32,070 nucleotides of DNA, taken from Rhodopirellula europaea 6C. Lineage in GTDB: Bacteria > Planctomycetota > Planctomycetia > Pirellulales > Pirellulaceae. The translations under genes and the position numbers were made by a program. Below the pieces are notes generated by a model. It did not search any database and was not told the DNA's origin. It worked only from the letters and a program-made list of their open reading frames with translations. The stretch lies in assembly GCF_000338295.1 (NCBI RefSeq), contig NZ_ANMO01000222.1, forward strand, positions 1-32,070, given 5' to 3'. The stretch's first letter is position 1. Each line of letters starts with the position of its first letter. This document shows, piece by piece, positions 1-6,818 of this stretch.

Positions 1-844
1 TCACTCGGCCGGCGCGATCCGCCGCCAGATCGCTGGTCGATGGGTTGGGCTCGCCCGTGTGATTGAGCAATGCATAGGTCAACGATCTCAACACCGGTTC
101 CGCATATCGCCAGCCGATGCACTGAAGCGTTCGAAAACCATTGGCAACATAAATCGCTTTGTGACCAATGCTTCGGAAGTCGCGGCAACCAAAGCGTGCC
201 ATGGACTCGAAGACTTCGTTGGCTCCGGCGGAACGAACGTAGCCAGCGATGGCAACGTCGGCGGCTTCCACGTCCCACTTCAGCATCGCTTCTTCAAAAG
301 ATCTCTTGGCAAGATGCGGCGGCGGAACAGCCGACTCGTCGACGGCCGCCATCGTCCAATCGCCTTCTTTTACATCCTGCGACTGGGCGGACTTGAAATA
401 ATCCAACGCCCAAAAAATTGGCAACCATCGATCTTCGTCAGGTGAACCAAGACTGGCCAAGTGCGCCGAGTTCACCACCAACACAGCGTGAAATTTGAAA
501 CCCACCGAAGGTCTCGGCTGCACGTTGCGAACTCCTGCCAACAACAAAGCGGTCAACACTTCGCGGTAGCTGGTCCCGCTCCGAAATTTGTCCGCAAAAG
601 CTTGGACAACTTTTTTCCTGGGAGTTTCCTCCAACAACCGAACCAATGGCTCGATGTCGTCGCTGAACCGAACCGTGTTGTGCTCCAATTTCGCTTCCGC
701 GGCGCTGACTCGCGGTAAACCTCGCATCATCGCAACTTCGCTGAACGCCAATCCGGCGGTCACTCCACCAATGACTTCCATGAATTGGCGACGTTGCAGA
801 GGCAGCGTCCTGGTGGAAGATATGGTTCGTTTAATTTGATTCAT
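1..844 (-). CDS. Tat-signal secreted protein of unknown function (3' end beyond window)
   Basis: Reading the minus strand from ATG at 844, the frame stays open for 281 codons to the window edge, so the C-terminus is missing. The protein starts with a basic stretch followed by RRQFM (residues 18-22) and a hydrophobic run, which fits a twin-arginine export signal. The mature part continues with HNTVRFSDDIEPLVRLLEE and later has Trp-rich segments (WLPIFWALDYF). I do not recognise a catalytic motif. Similar Tat-signal proteins of unknown role are common in planctomycetes, but that is recollection. It is transcribed divergently from the PQQ-like propeller gene at 1050, with 205 bases between them. 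The gene is clearly real because codon structure is uninterrupted and plus-strand reading frames here are short and fragmentary. Confidence 0.8.
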   Translation of the reverse strand, partial: MNQIKRTISSTRTLPLQRRQFMEVIGGVTAGLAFSEVAMMRGLPRVSAAEAKLEHNTVRFSDDIEPLVRLLEETPRKKVVQAFADKFRSGTSYREVLTALLLAGVRNVQPRPSVGFKFHAVLVVNSAHLASLGSPDEDRWLPIFWALDYFKSAQSQDVKEGDWTMAAVDESAVPPPHLAKRSFEEAMLKWDVEAADVAIAGYVRSAGANEVFESMARFGCRDFRSIGHKAIYVANGFRTLQCIGWRYAEPVLRSLTYALLNHTGEPNPSTSDLAADRAGRV

Positions 845-925
845 CGCAATGTTCCCTTACGCGGCATGAAATCCGTTGACTCACCGCTCAATTGTAAAGG
901 TTGTTCGCTTAGAACGCCTCGTTTC

Positions 926-941
926 CCCGCCTCTCGGCGGG
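926..941 (+). terminator. GC-rich hairpin followed by TTT
   Basis: The sequence CCCGCC-TCTC-GGCGGG forms a 6-bp all-GC stem with a 4-base loop, followed by TTTCC on the plus strand. It lies between two divergent genes, about 110 bases before the propeller gene start, so it is misplaced for an ordinary gene-end terminator. It could act as a leader attenuator or be chance. The T run is short. Confidence 0.3.
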
Positions 942-1049
942 TTTCCTCGCGAACCCGAGCGTGCCAGCACTGTTCCGCGCCGCTAAACTCCCATGCAGCA
1001 ACACCGAACCTTTCCTGACAAATCCATTGCCACCAACCCACTGGGCAAC

Positions 1050-2423
1050 ATGACACTCAACTTCTCTCGATCGAATCGATCTCAACGCGTTCACATTGCC
1101 TTTATCGCAGCGATCGCTCTTGCAAGTTTGTCCATTTGTTCGCAAACCAGAGCCGATCAGTGGTCTCAATTTCGAGGCGACCAAGCGAACGGCGTTGCGG
1201 AAACGGCACATCCGGCCAATTGGAGTGAAACCGAAAACGTCGCTTGGACGAATCCCATGCGGGGCGAAGGATGGTCGTGCCCAGTTGTCTGGAACGATCG
1301 AGTCTTCCTGACCGAAGCGGTTCCATCTGAAACGAACGCCGAATCGGCCGGAGACAACAGCAATCGAGCGCAGGGCAGGGACCCGAGTCAAAAGACATAT
1401 CAATGGCAAGTCGTGTGCTTGGACTCAAAATCAGGCAGCGAGCTTTGGCGACAAACCGCCCGCGAAGGTCGACCGGTGATGGAACGTCATAGTTCGAACA
1501 CTTACGCGACGGAGACACCGGTTACCGACGGCAAGCACGTTTACGCGTACTTTGGAATGATGGGGGTGTATTGTTTTGACATGGAAGGAGAACTGGTTTG
1601 GCAACGCGACCTCGGTCAGTACAAAATGCGGGCGGGCTGGGGAACGTCCAGCTCACCCGTGTTGTTGAACGACAAACTGTTCCTCCAGGTCGACAACGAA
1701 GAGCAGTCATTCCTCGTCGCACTCGATGCCGCAACCGGAGAAGAAGTTTGGCGAGTTGCTCGCGACGAACCATCCCAGTACAGCTCTCCGATCGTTTGGA
1801 AGAACAGCCTCCGCACCGAGTTGATCGTCGGCGGAACGAACTATCGATCGTACGATCCCCAGACCGGCGAATTGCTGTGGCAATTGAACATGCAAAAGGG
1901 TCGCAGCTCAGCCACACCGCTTGCTATCGGCGACCGTCTGTATGTCGGCACCGAATACCGAAACCGCGGCGGCAGCGATGATGGCGGCGGGTTCTTGTTC
2001 GCAATCGCCCCGGGGGGGCAGGGCGAGATTGGTACTTCGGAAGATTCAGCGAACGACGACTTCATCGTTTGGAAGAATCCCGAGTCGGGCATTCAGATGG
2101 CCTCGCCAGTGCTTTGCAAAGGTCACCTGTATCTTTTGGAGCGGCGGAGCGGTGTGGTTCACTGCATCAATGCCGAGACCGGCGAAATGGCCTACGAGAA
2201 ACGCATCCCTCGAGCCCGTGCGTTTTGGGCCTCGCCGTGGGTGATGGACGATCAAGTCTTCTGCATCGACACCAACGGCACGACGTTCATTTTGGCGGGC
2301 GGTCCCGAGTTCGATGTGGTCGGCAAGAACGAGATCGATGAACTGACTTGGTCGACGCCAGCGATCGCGGACGGTGCGTTGTACTTCCGCACGGCATCCA
2401 AACTGTACTGCATTCGCGAGTGA
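1050..2423 (+). CDS. secreted PQQ-like beta-propeller repeat protein
   Basis: This encodes a 457-residue protein related to BamB and PQQ-dependent dehydrogenase propellers. After a signal peptide (hydrophobic run AFIAAIALASLSI, cleavage near SQTRA) comes WSQFRGDQANG, a typical opening of planctomycete members. Repeating blade signatures of the form Asp-x-x-(T/S)-G-x-x-x-W appear, for example DAATGEEVW, DPQTGELLW and NAETGEMAY. No dehydrogenase catalytic residues are evident, so it is more likely a scaffold or binding propeller than a quinoprotein enzyme. I chose ATG 1050 because it places the signal peptide at the N-terminus; an in-frame ATG at 993 would add 19 residues ahead of it. It acts outside the cytoplasm. 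Its partner is unknown. Confidence 0.85.
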   Translation: MTLNFSRSNRSQRVHIAFIAAIALASLSICSQTRADQWSQFRGDQANGVAETAHPANWSETENVAWTNPMRGEGWSCPVVWNDRVFLTEAVPSETNAESAGDNSNRAQGRDPSQKTYQWQVVCLDSKSGSELWRQTAREGRPVMERHSSNTYATETPVTDGKHVYAYFGMMGVYCFDMEGELVWQRDLGQYKMRAGWGTSSSPVLLNDKLFLQVDNEEQSFLVALDAATGEEVWRVARDEPSQYSSPIVWKNSLRTELIVGGTNYRSYDPQTGELLWQLNMQKGRSSATPLAIGDRLYVGTEYRNRGGSDDGGGFLFAIAPGGQGEIGTSEDSANDDFIVWKNPESGIQMASPVLCKGHLYLLERRSGVVHCINAETGEMAYEKRIPRARAFWASPWVMDDQVFCIDTNGTTFILAGGPEFDVVGKNEIDELTWSTPAIADGALYFRTASKLYCIRE

Positions 2424-2731
2424 TATCACGCGATTGCCGGAGCAGCTTGTCCACTACAAACACGCCATTTGTTCGCCGTAGCTCCCGCGTACAAAAGGCG
2501 TCAACGCCTGAAGGACTCTTTGGTTGTCACCGCTCACTTCCGCTTTCCTGCGCGACAATGGACAAACTCACTTGCCGAGCGTTCCAACTGAGGTTCGTCA
2601 ACGCCCAGTGGTCTGTCACGACTTGTTTTTAGGGTAGTGGATGAGGCCACGAGTCCTGAACTGGCGTCAAATCCAAGGACTCGTGGCCTCGTCCACTACG
2701 ATCAACCCAAACTTTTAGCTGTAACAGACCA
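2424..2731. other. 308-bp spacer between propeller gene and AraC gene
   Basis: This non-coding stretch contains a small hairpin at 2496-2509 (AGGCG-TCAA-CGCCT), a 9-base direct repeat GTCCACTAC at 2449-2457 and 2691-2699, and the large palindromic element at 2607-2733. No convincing protein or RNA gene is seen. Both flanking genes point into it, so it should carry termination signals for both strands. Confidence 0.6.
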
Positions 2732-2733
2732 CT
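2607..2733. repeat. nested palindromic (MITE-like or bidirectional terminator) element
   Basis: The inner arms are 24 bases each, at 2634-2657 and 2676-2699, complementary at 23 of 24 positions, with the single difference a G-T wobble, around an 18-base loop. Outer arms AGTGGTCTGT (2607-2616) and ACAGACCACT (2724-2733) are perfect complements, and the match extends to 12 of 13. The right outer arm ends inside the TAG stop codon of the AraC gene (complement of 2732-2734). The two-level terminal symmetry looks more like a small mobile or dispersed repeat than a simple terminator, but either role is possible. Copy number elsewhere cannot be seen here. Confidence 0.7.
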
Positions 2734-3484
2734 AAAGTTCGTTGTCCTGTTTAGCTTTGCGGAAGTGGCTGGGTGACATTCCGGTCGCACGTCGAAACTG
2801 GCGAGTGAAAGCGCTCTGATCGGCATAGCCGGCTTCATGCGCAATATCAACGATGGGCATATCCGTTGTCTCGAGATGTTCACATGCAAAATCGATGCGT
2901 TGCTTCACCAACCATTGCCCGGTATTAAGACCAAACGCGATTCGCATCCGGCGGTCCAATTGAAAACGTGACAGATTCGCGACCTCCGCCATGTCAGTCA
3001 CGCTGGTTGGCTTGTCACGATTTCGCTCCGCGTAGGCGACCGCTTTGGCAACGCTTTGATAGTCATCGCTTGATTTGTTCGGCCGACCCAAATCTCGCGA
3101 GATTCCAACAACGCCCACCGAGTTCCCATCTCGACCGCGGAGCGGATACTTGTTGGTCAAGCACCACCCCTCGTCTCGTGATGCATACAGGTGCAATTCC
3201 AATTGAGCTTCGAGTGCTTTCCCGGACTGCAAAACGGCTTTGTCTTGTGCTGTGAAGTTCGCACCAAAGGGTGCTCGCAAAATTTGCTCCGACGTGCGAC
3301 CAATCAATTGTGACTTTTGCTTGAGCCCGCAGCGCTGCACCAAGGTTTCGTTGACGACGACATATTGACCCTCCGCGTTCTTGATGAAGTACACCGTGTC
3401 GTGCAAACCATCGAACAAACGCTCGGCCGTGAAAGGTTCGGCGAGCAGTTCAAACAACTGATTCGGAAGGCTGCTTAAAGGCAT
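2732..3484 (-). CDS. AraC-family transcriptional regulator with N-terminal PAS domain
   Basis: A 250-residue protein. Residues about 17-130 form a PAS-like sensor (LFDGLHDTVYFIKNAEGQYVVVNET; later GWCLTNKYPLRGRDG and VGVVGISRDL). Residues about 150-245 form the double helix-turn-helix of the AraC family, with the typical second-helix region DIAHEAGYADQSAFTRQFRR followed by GMSPSHFR. I prefer ATG 3484; an upstream in-frame start at 3553 would add 23 residues without obvious homology. It is divergent from the DapA-like gene at 3606 with a 121-base shared promoter region, so it probably controls the hydroxyproline-type operon and responds to its substrate or to a redox or ligand signal in the PAS domain. 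The stop codon overlaps the palindromic element. Confidence 0.88.
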   Translation of the reverse strand: MPLSSLPNQLFELLAEPFTAERLFDGLHDTVYFIKNAEGQYVVVNETLVQRCGLKQKSQLIGRTSEQILRAPFGANFTAQDKAVLQSGKALEAQLELHLYASRDEGWCLTNKYPLRGRDGNSVGVVGISRDLGRPNKSSDDYQSVAKAVAYAERNRDKPTSVTDMAEVANLSRFQLDRRMRIAFGLNTGQWLVKQRIDFACEHLETTDMPIVDIAHEAGYADQSAFTRQFRRATGMSPSHFRKAKQDNEL

Positions 3485-3583
3485 TATTAGATTGTGCGCA
3501 TTTTCAAGTCGGTTATCGTGACTCGGACAAGACAACTTTGCCCATCGGAGCATACTCTATCGTCCAACATCAACCATTCAATC

Positions 3584-3591
3584 GCGATCGC
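3584..3591. promoter_or_regulatory. GCGATCGC palindrome in the divergent promoter region
   Basis: A perfect 8-bp palindrome, overlapping a second one (ATCGCGAT, 3581-3588), lies 14 bases before the DapA-like start codon. It may be an operator for the neighbouring AraC regulator, but CGATCG-rich words are frequent across this window, so the evidence is weak. Confidence 0.2.
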
Positions 3592-3605
3592 AGAGTGATT
3601 TCGCC

Positions 3606-4577
3606 ATGAGCACCAGCCAACCCGCCGTCGATGCGTCTATCTTTCAAGGATGCATTCCCGCCCTGATGACCCCATGCGACGCTGATCGGCAAATCAACTT
3701 CGCCGGTTTGGTTCGCAAAGGCCAAGAGATGATGTCGGCGGGCATGACAGCGGTTGTCTACTGCGGGTCTATGGGCGATTGGCCGCTCTTAACGGACCAG
3801 CAACGGCAACAAGGTGTTCGCGAATTGACCCAGGCCGGTGTGCCCGTCATCGTTGGAACCGGCGCACAGAACACGTCATTGGCCGCGGCTCACGCCAGCC
3901 ACGCAGCCGAAGTCGGTGCGGCTGGATTGATGGTGATCCCGCGTGTGCTCTCACGAGCCACATCGCCGATCGCACAACGACATCACTTCGCCGCAATCCT
4001 TTCGGCGGCCCCGAATCTGCCTGCCGTGATCTACAACAGCCCGTACTACGGGTTCGAAACGAAAGCCGACTTGTTCTTTGACCTGCGAGCCGAGTTCCCG
4101 AACTTGGTCGGATTCAAAGAGTTCGGTGGTGCCGCATCGCTGTCCTATGCTGGCGAACACATCACCCACGCCAGCGACGATGTCTTGTTGATGGCTGGCG
4201 TCGACACCCAGGTTTACCACGGCTTTGTCAAATGCGGTGCGACGGGCGCGATCACCGGCATCGGCAATTGCCTGCCCAACGAAGTCCTGAAGTACGTCGA
4301 ATTGTGCGAGGCCGCGGCCGATGGCGATTGCCAAGCTGATCAGTACGCCCGCGAATTGTCCAACGCCTTGACGGTGTTGTCGACGTTCGACGAAGGCCCC
4401 GACTTGGTACTCTACTACAAGTACCTGCTGTTCTTGTTGGGAGACGCCGACTACGAATTCCAATTGAATGCGTCGGACACGCTCTCACCGAGTCAAGCAA
4501 TTTTCGCCGAAAGACAACTCGTTCAATTTCAACGCTGGTGGAAAAACTGGTCCGGAAAATCCTACACTCGTTCGTGA
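3606..4577 (+). CDS. DapA-family lyase, probable 1-pyrroline-4-hydroxy-2-carboxylate deaminase
   Basis: This 323-residue protein belongs to the class I aldolase DapA/NAL family. The Schiff-base lysine is K171 in GFKEFGG, and the tyrosine of the YNSP motif is Y143. The 2-keto-acid binding loop is represented by GTGAQNT. The segment YCGSMGDWPLLT and the FDEGPDLVLYYK region near the C-terminus match, from memory, the HypD/LhpC group of hydroxyproline operons rather than true lysine-biosynthetic DapA. That enzyme releases ammonia from pyrroline-4-hydroxy-2-carboxylate to give alpha-ketoglutarate semialdehyde in the cytoplasm. The next gene, an FAD D-amino acid dehydrogenase starting 11 bases downstream, would supply its substrate. 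The family is functionally diverse, so substrate assignment rests on similarity plus context. Confidence 0.82.
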   Translation: MSTSQPAVDASIFQGCIPALMTPCDADRQINFAGLVRKGQEMMSAGMTAVVYCGSMGDWPLLTDQQRQQGVRELTQAGVPVIVGTGAQNTSLAAAHASHAAEVGAAGLMVIPRVLSRATSPIAQRHHFAAILSAAPNLPAVIYNSPYYGFETKADLFFDLRAEFPNLVGFKEFGGAASLSYAGEHITHASDDVLLMAGVDTQVYHGFVKCGATGAITGIGNCLPNEVLKYVELCEAAADGDCQADQYARELSNALTVLSTFDEGPDLVLYYKYLLFLLGDADYEFQLNASDTLSPSQAIFAERQLVQFQRWWKNWSGKSYTRS

Positions 4578-4587
4578 GCTGCGATTC

Positions 4588-5850
4588 ATGAACGCAATCC
4601 AATCTCCCAAATCAGTGACGATCGTCGGCTCCGGCATCGTTGGAATCGCTTGTGCCCACTACTTGGCGGAGGCAGGACTCGACGTCACTGTCATCGATCG
4701 TGGCAGCATCGCGGGAGAATGCTCTCACGCGAATTGCGGTTATATCTGCCCCAGCCATGCACTGCCGCTGACTGAACCAGGAGCGTTCTCCGTTGCCTTG
4801 AAATCAGTCTTCAACCCACGATCACCATTCCGAGTCAAACCGCAGGTCAGTCCGGCGCTTTGGAAATGGATGATGCAGTTCGCCAAACGTTGCACCCATC
4901 GGCAGATGCTGGCGGCGGGCAAACCGCTGCAGGCAATCCTGGAAGCCTCGATGAGCGAATACCATTCGCTGATTGAACGGCTGAAGCTCGATTGCGAATG
5001 GAAAGAAGAGGGGCTGCTGTACGTTTTGCAAACCGAACGCGGCATGGAATCTTTTGCGAAAACCGATCGACTGGTGTCCGAAGAGTTCGGAATCCCAGCG
5101 ACTCGCATCGACGGAAACAACCTGCCTAAATTTGATCCCGGTCTAAAAGATGGCTTGGCAGGCGCGTTCCTGTACCCCAACGACACCTCGGTGCGTCCCG
5201 ACAAACTGAACTCGCAATGGGCGACGAATCTAAAAGAACGAGGCGTTCGTTTCGTTGAGAACTGCGAGCTAAAATCAGTCCGAAAAGAAGCCGGCCGGAT
5301 CGTCGCCATCGAAACTAACCAAGGTGACTTCACCGCCGACCACTTCGTTTTCGCGATGGGAGCCTGGAGCACCAAATGGGAATCGGCACTTCAATGTTCT
5401 GTCCCGGTCCAACCGGGCAAAGGCTACTCGGTCACCATCGAGAAACCGGATCACTCGCCCAGTCATGCAATTCTCTTTCCAGAGCACAAGGTTGGCGTCT
5501 CGCCATTTGACGATGGGTTACGCTTCGGATCAATGATGGAATTCGCAGGCTATGACACCTCTATTCCCAAACACCGAATCCAACAACTGCGTGATTCAGC
5601 TCGGCCGTACTTGGTTGCTTCCGTTGACGGGCCAGCCCAATCACAATGGTACGGCTGGCGACCGATGACCTGGGACAGTTTGCCAATCATCGGTTCGCTG
5701 CCGGAACTTAAAAATGGCATGCTTGCGACGGGCCATAATATGTTGGGTTTGAGCCTTGCTCCGGCAACGGGCCGCTTGGTCGCCGAGATGGTCACCGGAC
5801 AAACAACGCACTTGGACCCAACGCCTTACTCTCCGAGCAGGTTTGAATGA
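4588..5850 (+). CDS. DadA-like FAD-dependent D-amino acid oxidoreductase (probable cis-4-hydroxy-D-proline dehydrogenase)
   Basis: A 420-residue DAO-fold flavoprotein. The N-terminal Rossmann motif is TIVGSGIVGIACAHYLAEAG (GxGxxG, residues about 9-30) followed by VTVIDRG for ribose binding. The C-terminal FAD signature is GWRPMTWDSLPIIG and GHNMLGLSLAPATGRLVAE. The chosen start is ATG 4588, 11 bases after the preceding stop; the frame is open back to 4468 but that would overlap the lyase. DadA-type enzymes oxidise D-amino acids and pass electrons to the respiratory chain. Next to a HypD/LhpC-like lyase the best guess is cis-4-hydroxy-D-proline oxidation. A hydroxyproline 2-epimerase and a ketoglutarate semialdehyde dehydrogenase, needed to complete the route, are not in the window. 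Confidence 0.85.
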   Translation: MNAIQSPKSVTIVGSGIVGIACAHYLAEAGLDVTVIDRGSIAGECSHANCGYICPSHALPLTEPGAFSVALKSVFNPRSPFRVKPQVSPALWKWMMQFAKRCTHRQMLAAGKPLQAILEASMSEYHSLIERLKLDCEWKEEGLLYVLQTERGMESFAKTDRLVSEEFGIPATRIDGNNLPKFDPGLKDGLAGAFLYPNDTSVRPDKLNSQWATNLKERGVRFVENCELKSVRKEAGRIVAIETNQGDFTADHFVFAMGAWSTKWESALQCSVPVQPGKGYSVTIEKPDHSPSHAILFPEHKVGVSPFDDGLRFGSMMEFAGYDTSIPKHRIQQLRDSARPYLVASVDGPAQSQWYGWRPMTWDSLPIIGSLPELKNGMLATGHNMLGLSLAPATGRLVAEMVTGQTTHLDPTPYSPSRFE

Positions 5851-6773
5851 ACCGTCGACTGGTCATCTGTGGTTGCCTTCTTCTCTCGACCTGGTCGTTG
5901 GGCAACGGGCAATCGCCACTGCCAGTCAATTCGGGACATTTGCTGCAGACGCCAAAGCTATCCCAAGGGGAGCCTACCGCCGGCAAACGAGTGGCCGTCA
6001 CTCCGGTTGAATACGCCGAAACCGATGTGCACCACACCGTCTACCTTCCTCAAGACTGGACGGCAGACGGAGAATCGTTGCCGATCATCTTCGAATACAC
6101 CGGCAATCACTTTCCAGCGTCAGGTTCGACTGGCGAAGTCGCCGACGCGGGATTGGGATTTGGATTGTCCGCTGGCCAATTCATTTGGGTGACGCTGCCG
6201 TTCATCAGCAACGACCACCAACGCAATCAAATCTCTTGGTGGGGCGACGAAAACGCGACGGTGGAATATGCCAAGCTCAACGTCCCCCGTATCATCAAGC
6301 AGTTTTCCGCGGATCCAGACCAAGTGTTCCTCTGCGGATTTTCGCGAGGTGCAATCGCAGTGAACTACATCGGATTGTATGACGATGAGATTGCTAGCTT
6401 GTGGACCGCCTTCATCACCCATGACCATTTCGATGGCGTTCGCGAGTGGAAAGGAACGGACTGGGGCAGTCCTCTCGCAAGATATCGATCCGAAGCGAGC
6501 AAGCGTCTGAAACGCGTGGGGGATCGCCCCTACTTGATTTGCCAAAATGGTTCGTATGGAACGGAAGAGTTCATTCGCAACCTGCTTCCCGAAGCCCGCA
6601 ATTTCACCTATCTGCCAGTCAACACGTCCGAGGCACTCGGTCCATTCCCAAACGAGTTCGCCAAGGCAGGGCACAACGATCGCTGGCTGAATCGCCCCAG
6701 CCGATATCGTTCAGCGGCTTGGAACTGGATGAACCGTGTTTTGTCTGAGCAGCCAGCGAAGACAACCGACTGA
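5847..6773 (+). CDS. secreted alpha/beta-hydrolase, probable esterase
   Basis: A 308-residue protein with an N-terminal signal peptide (CGCLLLSTWSL, cleavage near GNGQS). The nucleophile elbow GFSRG is present with Ser166, preceded by DPDQVFLCG, as in poly(3-hydroxybutyrate)-depolymerase or esterase-type alpha/beta hydrolases. A late His (AGHNDRW) is a candidate for the triad. The start overlaps the stop of the flavoenzyme gene by ATGA, which implies translational coupling, so it belongs to the same operon as the hydroxyproline-type genes even though it is exported and they are cytoplasmic. Its substrate is unknown; an ester or peptide-like precursor that yields the catabolised amino acid is a possibility. 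Confidence 0.8.
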   Translation: MNRRLVICGCLLLSTWSLGNGQSPLPVNSGHLLQTPKLSQGEPTAGKRVAVTPVEYAETDVHHTVYLPQDWTADGESLPIIFEYTGNHFPASGSTGEVADAGLGFGLSAGQFIWVTLPFISNDHQRNQISWWGDENATVEYAKLNVPRIIKQFSADPDQVFLCGFSRGAIAVNYIGLYDDEIASLWTAFITHDHFDGVREWKGTDWGSPLARYRSEASKRLKRVGDRPYLICQNGSYGTEEFIRNLLPEARNFTYLPVNTSEALGPFPNEFAKAGHNDRWLNRPSRYRSAAWNWMNRVLSEQPAKTTD

Positions 6774-6818
6774 ACAACCAAACTGAAACACGTTTCCGTG
6801 CTAGTATCCCCGCTCAAA

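Noticed and set aside
59-839. Several plus-strand reading frames at the left edge
   Set aside because: They are antisense to an uninterrupted minus-strand frame with a Tat signal that runs off the window edge; none has a recognisable domain.
6774-6818. GAAAC-AC-GTTTC palindrome between convergent genes as a terminator
   Set aside because: The loop is only two bases, the stem AT-rich, and no T run follows.
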